A stretch of 64,000 nucleotides of DNA, taken from NCBI RefSeq assembly GCF_002777255.1, contig NZ_CP017634.1, positions 6,026,903 through 6,090,902 of the forward strand, written 5' to 3'. Positions 9,292 to 16,815 of the stretch are shown piece after piece. Positions within the stretch are counted from its first letter, which is position 1. Every line of letters begins with the position of its first letter. Below the pieces are notes generated by a model that was not told the DNA's origin, made no database searches, and saw only the letters and a list, made by a program, of their open reading frames with translations. The DNA is from Candidatus Formimonas warabiya (GTDB lineage Bacteria; Bacillota; Dehalobacteriia; Dehalobacteriales; Dehalobacteriaceae). Made by a program: the position numbers and the translations under genes.

Positions 9292-9376
9292 GGTTGTTGA
9301 GGAGTTACCATATCGATTGATTGTGGGAAGCAAAGATGAAAGATAAACTTAAAATGATGAAGGAGGTAAATGAACC

Positions 9377-10045
9377 ATGTTAATTCTACCGGAACTATTG
9401 TTATTAATTGCCTTACATGATGAAAAGGGAACCATCCTGTCACCGGCTGCCACGTCCATTAATTATGGTCTGGCCGGCGCTGTCATTATGGAGCTTGCGC
9501 TCCGAAAAAAAGTTGAACTCCGGGATAAAAAAATAACAGTAGTTGATGACTCTTCGACGGGGGATAGTGTTCTAGACCAGGCATTATACAATATGAAAAG
9601 TCAAGGAAAGAGCAAAAAGCCAGGATACTGGGTCAATAAACTTTCCGGCCAGATGACAATAAAGGATTTCATGACTGACAGGCTGGTGGAGAAGGGAATC
9701 ATACGCGTGGAGGAACATAAGATCCTCTGGATATTTGATTCTCCCCGTTATCCCATGAAAGATCCACTAGAGGAACGGGAAATAAGAGAGCAAATCCGCA
9801 AAATCGTATTACATGGGGACAGTGCGGAACCCAGAACAGCGGTTCTGATCGGGTTGGTCAACGCATGCCGATTGACAAATGAAATATTCTCAAAGGAAGA
9901 AAGAAAGGAAGCGCAGATAAGAATTAAGGAAATAATCAAGAAGGACATATTATCCAAAGCTGTGGCCGACACAGTAGCAGCAATAGAGGCAGCGGTTATG
10001 GTGGCGATTTTCAGCGCTGCAGCGGCATCTCCCACAAATTCATAG
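9377..10045 (+). CDS. GPP34 (GOLPH3/VPS74)-family protein
   Basis: 222 aa. LILPELLLLIALHDEKGTILSPAATSINYGLAGAVIMELALRKKVEL at the N-terminus and later RTAVLIGLVNACRLTNEIF are the hallmark helices of GPP34, a family that binds phosphoinositide head groups in yeast and human Golgi; in bacteria its role is unknown. AGGAGG precedes ATG 9377. The C-terminus is Ala-rich and hydrophobic (AAIEAAVMVAIFSAAAA), perhaps membrane-touching. It stands between tetR and a chemoreceptor with its own terminator, so it appears to be a single-gene unit. Confidence 0.85.
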   Translation: MLILPELLLLIALHDEKGTILSPAATSINYGLAGAVIMELALRKKVELRDKKITVVDDSSTGDSVLDQALYNMKSQGKSKKPGYWVNKLSGQMTIKDFMTDRLVEKGIIRVEEHKILWIFDSPRYPMKDPLEEREIREQIRKIVLHGDSAEPRTAVLIGLVNACRLTNEIFSKEERKEAQIRIKEIIKKDILSKAVADTVAAIEAAVMVAIFSAAAASPTNS

Positions 10046-10114
10046 AACAAAAAGATGCCTAGAAGGGGTAACAGGGCAGGGTTTTTCTCTGCCCTGGCCA
10101 ATATCGGAAAGTCC

Positions 10115-10152
10115 AGGAAGCAAAGATCAATTTATGCTTCCTTTATTTTTTT
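10115..10152 (+). terminator. Intrinsic terminator after the GPP34 gene
   Basis: AGGAAGCA (10115-10122) pairs with TGCTTCCT (10135-10142), followed by a T-rich run to 10152. A second hairpin without T run (CAGGGCAG/CTGCCCTG) lies just before at about 10072-10095. Confidence 0.7.
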
Positions 10153-10651
10153 GTGGTCATAGTTTTATTAATTGGGGTTCTGGGGGTTAATGACCTGAAA
10201 GGCAGAAAAGAAGAAAGACAAAATTAGAAAATGTATACATGTATGCAGGAATATGTAAATATTTGCCGAAAGTTAAGAAAAGAATGCATATTTAACCAAA
10301 ATTTAACCGAGAATCTTCCGGATAATGGGAAAAGAAGAAATTAAGATATTGTATACATGTATTCATATTAATCATTAGCGAAAGATCCTAAAGAGTAACA
10401 AAAAAGGAGAGTCTGTTTAACATGAACGTGAAGCCTAAGGGATCCAAGAAGATCCGAGATCCTCACTGCCTGCGGAAAAACACGATAGATCTGTTTTCGG
10501 ACGGAGGCGACAGCAGTTTTGCACTTCCGCCCTGATCGGGTATGACGGGATTTTAAGCCGACATTGTCTGCATATACGCTGGCCCAGAAATGTGGAGAAA
10601 AAAGGTTCTGAAAAAATATGTGTTTTGGAAGAAAGGAAGGCACATTTCATC
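10153..10651 (+). promoter_or_regulatory. Chemoreceptor upstream region with two identical palindromes
   Basis: About 500 bases. GTATACATGTAT occurs twice, at 10233-10244 and 10351-10362, a near-palindrome spaced 118 bp apart and a plausible operator pair (GntR-like in look). Further on, a short frame 10422-10535 (37 codons, M-N-V-K-P-K-G-S-K-K) follows a good AAGGAG; I do not recognise it and coding is uncertain. Confidence 0.4.
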
Positions 10652-12637
10652 ATGATTAATTTAAAAAAGGTTCGTCAAATCTTCCAAGGTATAAGGACTA
10701 TTGGCACGCAACTTATCCGTAAAAGAAAGGGAAAGAACCTGGTTAATTTCATCAAGGTCGGCCGGATATCACAAAGCATCAGAGCTAAACTGATGGTATT
10801 AATTTTTCTTTTGTCCCTATTTGTTTGTTTGGGATTGGGACTGATCTCATATCTTCAATCTTCTCAGACCTTAATTGACAATAATTATGAAGCATTGAGA
10901 GGAAAGGCGGAAGATGCCGCTAAGCTGGTCGCCAGCAATGTTCAAGGAGACTTAACGGCCCTAGAGGGTGTGGCTCAGATGGAGAGTGTAAGGGCAATGG
11001 ATTTTTCTAAAGTGAATTCCCTGCTCAAGGAACAGGAAAACCGCCTGGAGTATATCTTCATGGGAGTAGCCACATCAGATGGGACCCTGCATATGACTGA
11101 TGGCAATGTAACCAATATTTCTGATGAGGAATGTTTTCAAGAGGCTCTGGCAGGCCGCGCAATCGTCACGGACCCAATAATGAGTGAGCATACCGGAGGT
11201 CTTGTGGTAATGGAAGCGGTGCCTATCACGGATACCGAGGGCAATACCAAAGGAGTACTGGTGGCGGAACTCAGAGCTACTCATTTAAATTCAATTATTG
11301 AAGATAGTATGTACGGTAGGGGCGGTTATGCCTATATGATCAATAAGGAAGGAGATACCATTGCCCATCCCAACTATAATCTTGTGCTGCAACAGGAAAA
11401 TAGGATCAAGAACAGCAAAGACCCTGAACTGGCAAAGCTTGTTGCCCTCGAGAAGCAGATGATTAAAGGTCAGAAAGGGGTAGGGGAATACACATCGGCA
11501 GGAACAGAAAATTATATGGCTTTCACACCGGTGCCCGATACCAACTGGTCTGTTGCTGTTACTGTTCCTAAAAGCACTGTAATGTCGGGCGTACATCGCT
11601 TATTTATGCAAATTTGTCTTGCCACGCTGATCTTTTTGCTGATTTCTTTGATCCTAAGTGCTCTTATTGGCAGGAGCATTGCTAAACCGATTACTCTGGT
11701 TGCAGCCCATGCCGGTGTTGTTGCCCAAGGAGATTTCAGTCAGGATATTCCTTCCCAGTATCAGGCACGGAAAGATGAAACAGGCTTATTGGCCCGTTCC
11801 TTTGAGCAGGTTAACTTAAATTTGTCCCAGTTGGTGAACCAAATTCAGGATAGTGCGGAAAGTTTAGCAGCAACGGCCCAACAACTGTCGGCCAGTACCC
11901 AGCAAATTTCCGCCGGGGCCCAAGAACAATCCAGTCAACTGCAGCAGGTAACCTCCTCTACCAATAATCTTGCCACATCAAATAATAAAGTAACGGACCG
12001 CGCTGAAGCAGCTATGTCAGTAGCTGATAAAGTAAAAAATACGGCAAAAAATGGTGAGACAGTTGTTTTAGGTGTGGACCAGGGGATGAAGTCCATTACG
12101 GAAAATATGCAGAAGTTAAGTGAAAGCACGGAAAAAATAAGTGAGATTATCTCTGTTATTGATGAGATTGCCGATCAGACCAATTTGCTTGCTTTAAACG
12201 CGGCGATCGAGGCGGCCCGAGCCGGGGAACATGGACGGGGGTTTGCCGTGGTGGCCGATGAAGTAAGAAAATTGGCCGAAAGATCCGGCAGTGCCACAAA
12301 AGAAATCTCCAAAATTATTGCCATGATCAAAATAGATAGCAAGCAGGCGGTGGGAGCCGTTCAACAAGGGGGCAGTATGACGGGGGAGGCAAAGAAAGCT
12401 TTTTCGGCCATTTCCGAATTGGCAAATGAAAACGCCGATACGGTCCAGGAAATTGTCGCCGTAGCAAAAGAAGCGTTAGGGAGTACCGATGAAGTGGCTC
12501 AAGCGGCAGAAAACATGTCCGCGGTAGTTGAGGAATCAGCAGCAGGTGTACAGGAAATCGCTTCCGCAGCGGAAGAAATGGCAGGTATGGCGGAGAATTT
12601 GCTATCAAAGCTAAATCAGTTCAAAGTAAAGAAATAG
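10652..12637 (+). CDS. Methyl-accepting chemotaxis protein with extracytoplasmic Cache-type sensor
   Basis: 661 aa from ATG 10652 (GGAAGG 11 bases upstream); a GTG at 10592 would lengthen it. A basic N-terminal stretch of about 45 residues, transmembrane helix LMVLIFLLSLFVCLGLGLISYL, a Cache-like sensor of about 240 residues (GGYAYMINKEGDTIAHPNYNLV, NWSVAVTVPK), a second transmembrane helix IFLLISLILSALIG, HAMP, then the signalling domain with the conserved tip EIADQTNLLALNAAIEAARAGEHGRGFAVVADEVRKLAERS. It transmits ligand binding to CheA. It is a close paralogue of the receptor at 28444; both flank the phage-tail locus. Confidence 0.92.
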   Translation: MINLKKVRQIFQGIRTIGTQLIRKRKGKNLVNFIKVGRISQSIRAKLMVLIFLLSLFVCLGLGLISYLQSSQTLIDNNYEALRGKAEDAAKLVASNVQGDLTALEGVAQMESVRAMDFSKVNSLLKEQENRLEYIFMGVATSDGTLHMTDGNVTNISDEECFQEALAGRAIVTDPIMSEHTGGLVVMEAVPITDTEGNTKGVLVAELRATHLNSIIEDSMYGRGGYAYMINKEGDTIAHPNYNLVLQQENRIKNSKDPELAKLVALEKQMIKGQKGVGEYTSAGTENYMAFTPVPDTNWSVAVTVPKSTVMSGVHRLFMQICLATLIFLLISLILSALIGRSIAKPITLVAAHAGVVAQGDFSQDIPSQYQARKDETGLLARSFEQVNLNLSQLVNQIQDSAESLAATAQQLSASTQQISAGAQEQSSQLQQVTSSTNNLATSNNKVTDRAEAAMSVADKVKNTAKNGETVVLGVDQGMKSITENMQKLSESTEKISEIISVIDEIADQTNLLALNAAIEAARAGEHGRGFAVVADEVRKLAERSGSATKEISKIIAMIKIDSKQAVGAVQQGGSMTGEAKKAFSAISELANENADTVQEIVAVAKEALGSTDEVAQAAENMSAVVEESAAGVQEIASAAEEMAGMAENLLSKLNQFKVKK

Positions 12638-12729
12638 TGAAATAAATTTTTTCATCGGGTACAAACAAAATATCAAGACCAGCTATGTAGACGTGAAGGT
12701 TTTTATGGAGGCACCGAAAATGATCACTC

Positions 12730-12773
12730 AGGCTTGCGCCGTCACCGAAGGTTTGGCGCAAGCCTAGTTTTTT
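12730..12773 (+). terminator. Strong intrinsic terminator after chemoreceptor 1
   Basis: Perfect 11-bp stem: AGGCTTGCGCC (12730-12740) with GGCGCAAGCCT (12755-12765), then T6 at 12768-12773. It separates the chemoreceptor from the convergent immA-like gene. Confidence 0.85.
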
Positions 12774-13236
12774 AAAAAATTTTTTCTGGCACGCGTAGTA
12801 CATTCCCGTACCGGGCCCTGATGAAGGACAGCTTTCTGAATAAAAACCATTCGGTGACATCAAAATATTCGGCCAGGTCATAACAGGTATGCAGTCCCAT
12901 TTTATAGGCCTGAAAGAGACTCTTATCTGAGATTAAAAAGTTGGTCGCCCATTTTAATGCTTTTCGTTCATCCTGGTCCATAATGATGTTAATGTAAGCG
13001 CTGGTATGTACTTGGATGATGCTGGTTCTGGGAGCGGTATAATAGTGACCCAATTCTTCCGCCAGCACACATTTATGCAGCCTGGGATATTTAGGCAAGG
13101 ACTTATCAAGAAAAATCATGGGGCCGCCCAAATAGTCGAAAAGATACAGCCCGTAAAGGGTGCTGTTTTCCTTTAACAGGTCGAAATAGCGTACTTTTAT
13201 TTTCTCTCTCTCAATAATGCGCCACAGTCTCACCAT
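12772..13236 (-). CDS. ImmA/IrrE-family metallopeptidase (phage anti-repressor)
   Basis: 154 aa. LHKCVLAEELGHYYT at about residues 51-65 is the zinc-binding segment of the ImmA/IrrE family. The canonical HExxH reads A-E-E-L-G-H, that is, the first His is Ala/Glu, a form I have seen in many phage members but which leaves catalysis open. In ICEBs1 ImmA cleaves the repressor ImmR to induce the element. AGGAGG stands 8 bases before ATG 13236. The gene follows the XRE repressor gene on the same strand, matching the ImmR-ImmA pairing, and points away from the tail operon. Confidence 0.85.
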   Translation of the reverse strand: MVRLWRIIEREKIKVRYFDLLKENSTLYGLYLFDYLGGPMIFLDKSLPKYPRLHKCVLAEELGHYYTAPRTSIIQVHTSAYINIIMDQDERKALKWATNFLISDKSLFQAYKMGLHTCYDLAEYFDVTEWFLFRKLSFIRARYGNVLRVPEKIF

Positions 13237-13285
13237 ATTTTGGCCTCCTAAAAAACGACAATTTTCGAAAATCTCAATAAGATAC

Positions 13286-13315
13286 GAAAAACTACTGCCG
13301 CAGCAATAGTTTTTC
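13286..13315 (-). terminator. Hairpin between the repressor and immA-like genes
   Basis: GAAAAACTA...TAGTTTTTC stem with inner TGC/GCA pairs; read on the minus strand it ends in a T run. It could reduce read-through from the repressor gene into the peptidase gene. Confidence 0.45.
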
Positions 13316-13342
13316 TTTAAAATAATGATGGAGAGATCCTGC

Positions 13343-13756
13343 CTATTTTTTGGGTTCTTTTTCTAGGCGCCTTTCCTCCCTGATTTCCAGAATGGCTTCT
13401 TTAATCAGGTTCTTTAAACCTGGGGTAATTTTTAAGGATCCGCTCTCGTCGTGGGCGGCAATGATGATGTTTTCCAGGTCAATATCACCGGGGGATGCCT
13501 TTTTTTCCTGGTATAACCCAGGGCTTTCTTGAACAGTTGCCGATGGGGTATGTTTGATATTGGTCCGTCCCAAAAGATAGTCGGTACTGACATCAAAATA
13601 ATCCGCCATTTTTTTCAGCGTCTCTATATCAGGGACCCGTTGGTTCACTTCGTACATACCGACCGTACTGGGAGAAATATTAAGTTGTTCAGCCAGTTCC
13701 CGCTGGCTGATTTTTTTTTCTTTGCGCAAGGATTTTATTTGGGCAGATAATTTCAT
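13343..13756 (-). CDS. XRE-family repressor (ImmR/cI-like)
   Basis: 137 aa from ATG 13756, preceded by GGAAGAGAG; the longer frame to 13798 would start inside an operator. N-terminal HTH: MKLSAQIKSLRKEKKISQRELAEQLNISPSTVGMYEVNQRVPDIETLKKMADYFDVSTDYLLGRT (residues 1-65), a textbook cI/ImmR DNA-binding domain. The remaining 70 residues are a linker and a charged helix, the likely cleavage/oligomerisation part. Three TCAC-N5-GTGA palindromes lie between it and the tail operon, one of them inside the tail promoter, so it most likely keeps the tail genes silent until ImmA-like action or another signal removes it. Confidence 0.88.
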   Translation of the reverse strand: MKLSAQIKSLRKEKKISQRELAEQLNISPSTVGMYEVNQRVPDIETLKKMADYFDVSTDYLLGRTNIKHTPSATVQESPGLYQEKKASPGDIDLENIIIAAHDESGSLKITPGLKNLIKEAILEIREERRLEKEPKK

Positions 13757-13794
13757 ACTTCTCTCTCTTCCGTTGGTTTCCTGATCTAATATTA

Positions 13795-13902
13795 TCACAT
13801 ACTGTGAGAGAAATAAAGAAATAATTTACAAAAAGTGAAAATAATTATTGACAAAATCACGTTACGTGAATAAAATAAAATCACATTAATCACGATGCGT
13901 GA
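13795..13902 (+). promoter_or_regulatory. Tail-operon promoter with three repressor operators
   Basis: TCAC-N5-GTGA occurs at 13795-13807 (core ATACT), 13857-13869 (core GTTAC) and 13890-13902 (core GATGC). The plus-strand promoter TTGACA (13848-13853), 17 bp, TAAAAT (13871-13876) encloses the middle operator entirely in its spacer. The first operator overlaps the region from which the repressor gene would be transcribed, consistent with autoregulation. Sequence facts are direct; binding by the XRE protein is inferred. Confidence 0.85.
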
Positions 13903-14018
13903 ATAAAAGATGCCGGTTTCTCCAGAGCAAGAGTTAGAGCCCCAACCTATCTTGTTTTCATTTTCTGAAGATGGCGATCAGAGTAGAAAAGATCAGATTC
14001 AGATCAGGAGGGGTATTC

Positions 14019-14552
14019 ATGGAGACGTTAATGAAGGAGTATCAAGACAGCCTCAAGAGGGTTCTTCAGGCAAAAGAAAGAGCCATCCTGGAAGGGCGCC
14101 AAGATGATCAGCTATTATTACAGGATTGCATTACCAGCCTTTCTTGGACTGTGGAATATATGAAATTAGGCCGGGAGCCTCAGAATCGACGGCCTATTTC
14201 CCGATATTCTTATATGCAAAGAGAAGTACCCTTTGATCCCCATAGCGGTTTTTTTCTCAGGCGGTCCGCGGCACATGATACGTCCGGACGGACAGAATTA
14301 TCCCGTGACCGAAGGGATTTGTTGAAAAAAGTGCTGGACAAGCTAACCACCCGGGAACGGGAAGCCTTTATCCTGGTGAGAGGAGGCGGCTATTCCTTCA
14401 GCCAGGGGGCAGAGGCGATGGGCATAAAAAAGACATCCTTGCAGAACTTGCTCGCCAGGGCGGACAAAAAATTAAATGTTGTGGTACGAAAGCCACCTAA
14501 GGATAGAGGCACTATTTACGAGCTTCTGCAAAAGGTGATGTTGGGGCCATAA
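14019..14552 (+). CDS. Xpf-like positive control sigma factor of the tail locus
   Basis: 177 aa from ATG 14019, which follows AGGAGG by 8 bases; an upstream in-frame ATG 13971 lacks such a site. The middle, EYMKLGREPQNRRPISRYSYMQREVPFDP (about 52-80), is the characteristic block of PBSX Xpf and relatives. The C-terminus, LLKKVLDKLTTREREAFILVRGGGYSFSQGAEAMGIKKTSLQNLLARADKKL (about 107-160), is a sigma-70 region 4 HTH. Xpf activates late genes of the defective phage PBSX. As first gene of the operon behind the repressor-controlled promoter it probably switches on a late (tail) promoter, which I could not locate. Confidence 0.8.
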   Translation: METLMKEYQDSLKRVLQAKERAILEGRQDDQLLLQDCITSLSWTVEYMKLGREPQNRRPISRYSYMQREVPFDPHSGFFLRRSAAHDTSGRTELSRDRRDLLKKVLDKLTTREREAFILVRGGGYSFSQGAEAMGIKKTSLQNLLARADKKLNVVVRKPPKDRGTIYELLQKVMLGP

Positions 14553-14574
14553 CCTCTTGCTCCGGGTGGGGAGA

Positions 14575-14691
14575 ATGATACCATTTTTGGATCCGGACAA
14601 AAGCAAAGAAATAAGGGAGATGCTGGAACAGGGCAAGATCAGTCCGGATCAATCGGAAGAAAGAAAAGGGGGTGCTCATATGAGAAGGTAA
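14575..14691 (+). CDS. Small ORF between sigma factor and tail genes
   Basis: 38 codons (M-I-P-F-L-D-P-D-K-S-K-E-I-R-E-M-L-E-Q-G), preceded by GGTGGGGAGA. Charged, no recognised family; the helix EIREMLEQGKISPDQSEE suits a small phage protein. Coding is plausible from position and spacing but not certain. Confidence 0.4.
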   Translation: MIPFLDPDKSKEIREMLEQGKISPDQSEERKGGAHMRR

Positions 14692-14753
14692 GGAAGAAAA
14701 GGAAAACCTGCCTTGGAAAAGAAGGCGGGAGTATGAAAAAGGCGGTGAGGTAG

Positions 14754-15152
14754 TTGCGTATTGAGGACGCATTGTACACACATCTGAGCAGCTATGCAGG
14801 TCTTTCCGCTTTGGTAAGCAGCCGGATTCATCCGGTGATTGTACCCCAGGAGGGAATCTTGCCGGCTGTGACTTACCATAAGGTAAGCGGGCAACGGGTG
14901 CATACTTTTCAGGCTGACCCCGGAGTTGCCCAGCCCCGTTTCAGGATATCCTCTTGGGCAAGCGGTTACTCTGAGGCGAAGGATGTGGCGGACCAGATCC
15001 GAAATGCCCTCCAGGATTTTTCCGGTGTGATGGGAGGAACGGGGGGAGTGCCTGTGCCCAGTGTACGGTTGGAAAATGAGAGGGACAAGTATGAATGTGA
15101 AACCGGTCGTTATCATGTGGACGTTGATTTTACCATTTTTCATGAAGAATAA
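14754..15152 (+). CDS. Tail completion/terminator protein (DUF3168-like)
   Basis: 132 aa, TTG start at 14754 behind GGTGAGG. RIEDALYTHLSSYAGLSALVSSRIHPVIVPQEGILPAVTYHKVSG, then PRFRISSWASGYSEAKDVADQIRNAL and YHVDVDFTIFHEE form the DUF3168 pattern of siphophage tail-terminator proteins, which cap the tail tube where it would meet the head. It directly precedes the tube genes, as in siphophages. No head, portal or connector genes come before it, so the cap would close a headless tail. Confidence 0.75.
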   Translation: MRIEDALYTHLSSYAGLSALVSSRIHPVIVPQEGILPAVTYHKVSGQRVHTFQADPGVAQPRFRISSWASGYSEAKDVADQIRNALQDFSGVMGGTGGVPVPSVRLENERDKYECETGRYHVDVDFTIFHEE

Positions 15153-15170
15153 GGAGAGGAGTTGTTTATT

Positions 15171-15554
15171 ATGGCATTAGCAGGAAAAAGCGCAGTAGTC
15201 AAAAGCGGGGCAAACATTATTAATGGGTTGAAAGAGGTTAAGTTCACCGCCAATGGGGAAAACATCGAGGTCACCACTTTTCAAAGTGCGGGATGGCGGG
15301 AAAAACTCCAGGGATTAAAAGACGTGGCCCTTTCTCTCACCGGATTTTACCTGCCCGCCGATACCAACGGACAGGTAGCGATCCGAACCGCTTGGCTGAA
15401 CGGGACTACCATTAGTTTAACTTACCTGGTTGACGGCACGGTAGGATTTACAGGCACTTATCTGGTAACCAGTTTTGAGATCGGCAGTGTGGTTGAAGGA
15501 GAGCTTTCCGTGGCCATTGAACTGGAGAGCACCGGCGCTCTAACCCTTGTTTAA
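15171..15554 (+). CDS. Phage tail tube protein 1
   Basis: 127 aa from ATG 15171 behind AAGGAGAGGAG. Beta-rich, MALAGKSAVVKSGANIINGLKEVKFTANGENIEVTTFQSAGWREKLQGLKDVALSLTGFYLP, the pattern of siphophage/lambda-V-like tube subunits (short, N-terminal strands, GLKD loop, C-terminal ALELEST strand). It stacks as hexameric rings to form the tail tube. No contractile sheath gene is present, so the tail is non-contractile. A longer paralogue follows. Confidence 0.75.
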   Translation: MALAGKSAVVKSGANIINGLKEVKFTANGENIEVTTFQSAGWREKLQGLKDVALSLTGFYLPADTNGQVAIRTAWLNGTTISLTYLVDGTVGFTGTYLVTSFEIGSVVEGELSVAIELESTGALTLV

Positions 15555-15571
15555 TAAGGGAGGAGAAAAAA

Positions 15572-16168
15572 ATGGCGTATGCAGGAAAAAAGGCTTTGGT
15601 GAAGATTCCCGGAACGGCAGTGGCTTTTACCGACGAGGCCACGACCACCAGCGACAATAAGTCTTACCAGATTACCAATACTACAAAGCGGGTTTGGCAT
15701 AAAACCGCCGCTGTTACCGTCGAGGTAAACGGCACAGTCACCGGGGAGCAATACACTTTAAACCGTTTGAACGGTACGGTGACTTTCAGTGTGGCCAACG
15801 GTTCCCGGGGGACCGTAACGGTAACAGGGCAGTATTTGCCCATGAGCGCTGCTGCCGAGGCTCACGAATGGAAATTGACCATGGAAGCAGAAAATTTGGA
15901 GGTCACTCCTTTTCAGGCGGTTTATCGCACCAAGATCCAGGGCTTAAAAGGCGCTTCGGGCAGCATCAGCCAGTGGAATGTGATCGACCGTTATTATTAC
16001 AACGCCCTTGTAGGGGGAAATCCCCTGGTGCTGGAGCTTTATCCCCAGGATACTTTGACCCCGTTAAAAATTTGGGCGGTTCTGAACAGCGATGAATTGA
16101 GCGCAGCCCTTGATGCCGCTCAGGATGAAGCGGTAAGTTTTGAAAGTACGGAGGATTTACTGATATGA
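15572..16168 (+). CDS. Phage tail tube protein 2 with inserted domain
   Basis: 198 aa. The ends match tube protein 1 (MAYAGKKALVKI...; LEVTPFQAVYRTKIQGLKGASGSIS; VSFESTEDLLI), but about 70 residues (DEATTTSDNKSYQITNTTKRVWHKTAAVTVEVNG onward to GQYLPM) are inserted after the first strands. The insert resembles a beta-sandwich that also appears in the middle of the hub protein at 18291. It may be a decorated tube subunit or an outer tail protein. It overlaps the chaperone gene by 4 bases. Confidence 0.7.
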   Translation: MAYAGKKALVKIPGTAVAFTDEATTTSDNKSYQITNTTKRVWHKTAAVTVEVNGTVTGEQYTLNRLNGTVTFSVANGSRGTVTVTGQYLPMSAAAEAHEWKLTMEAENLEVTPFQAVYRTKIQGLKGASGSISQWNVIDRYYYNALVGGNPLVLELYPQDTLTPLKIWAVLNSDELSAALDAAQDEAVSFESTEDLLI

Positions 16169-16515
16169 AACTGAGAGACAAAATTTTAAATGTTCAGGAT
16201 ATCAGAGCGGAAAAGCTTGAAGTGCCGGAATGGGGCGTTGAAGTACTGGTGAAAGCGTTGAAAGGCAGCCAAAGGGCGGAACTACTCCAAAATAACATCA
16301 ATGCCAAAACCGGAGAGATGAATTTAAAAACCTTATATACGGAACTGGTCATTGCCAGTACTTGCGATCCGGAAACCCAGGAACCGGTTTTTGCCTCTTC
16401 CGATCGTGATACCTTAGCCGAAAAGTCCGGCGCAGTTCTGGAACGAATTGCCCAGCTGGCGATGCGGCTTTCCGGCCTCACCCAAAATGCCGTGGATGGT
16501 ATGGCAAAAAACTAG
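16165..16515 (+). CDS. Tail assembly chaperone (G-like, zero-frame product)
   Basis: 116 aa, MKLRDKILNVQDIRAEKLEVPEWGVEVLVKALKGSQRAELLQN then CDPETQEPVFASSDRDTLAEKSGAVLERIAQLAMRLSGL: the pattern of siphophage tail assembly chaperones that coat the tape measure before tube assembly. It ends GCA AAA AAC TAG, with a slippery heptamer right at the stop, so a second, longer product is expected (next entry). Position between tube and tape measure is the canonical one. Confidence 0.8.
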   Translation: MKLRDKILNVQDIRAEKLEVPEWGVEVLVKALKGSQRAELLQNNINAKTGEMNLKTLYTELVIASTCDPETQEPVFASSDRDTLAEKSGAVLERIAQLAMRLSGLTQNAVDGMAKN

Positions 16516-16703
16516 CGCAGCATCCTGAGCGCCGCTACTATTTTATTTTAGCGGAGCGCTTGGGGTGTACCGTGCAGGAACTGCTGGGGCGGATCAGCAG
16601 TTATGAGCTGACGGAATGGATGGCCTTTGACCGGTATAGTGAACAGGAGAGGAAGAGGGCGGAAAGGGAAGCCCAGGCCAAGAAGCGGGTACTGGGAAGA
16701 TGA
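16506..16703 (+). CDS. Frameshifted C-terminal extension of the tail chaperone (GT product)
   Basis: Slippery heptamer A AAA AAC at 16506-16512 lies in the correct phase directly before the TAG (16513-16515). A -1 shift continues through K-L-A-Q-H-P-E-R-R-Y-Y-F-I-L-A-E-R-L to TGA 16701-16703, adding about 63 residues. The extension contains ERLGCTVQELLGRISSYELTEWMAFD, the signature of phage minor tail protein T-type domains, and ends in a charged helix. The extension has no start codon of its own with an SD. It thus reproduces the lambda G/GT arrangement. Shift efficiency is unknown. Confidence 0.8.
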   Translation, partial: KKLAQHPERRYYFILAERLGCTVQELLGRISSYELTEWMAFDRYSEQERKRAEREAQAKKRVLGR

Positions 16704-16717
16704 TATGATTCGTTCTG

Positions 16718-16765
16718 TAGTAGAGTACAAGTTCCTGCAAATATCTTTTTGCAGGAACTCTACTA
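16718..16765. repeat. Bulged inverted repeat between chaperone and tape measure
   Basis: TAGTAGAG (16718-16725) plus GTTCCTGCAAA (16731-16741) are the reverse complement of TTTGCAGGAAC (16748-16758) plus TCTACTA (16759-16765), with a 5-base bulge TACAA on one arm. No T run follows, so it is not an ordinary terminator. It might set the ratio of chaperone to tape-measure mRNA or mark a deletion joint. Confidence 0.6.
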
Positions 16766-16815
16766 TGGATCTAAATCAAGGCTCCGGTAAATTTAAGACA
16801 GGCAGGTGATGAACA

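Noticed and set aside
12730..13860. Complete prophage with integrase and att sites
   Set aside because: No integrase, terminase or capsid frames in either direction, and no matching att-like repeats seen at the edges.
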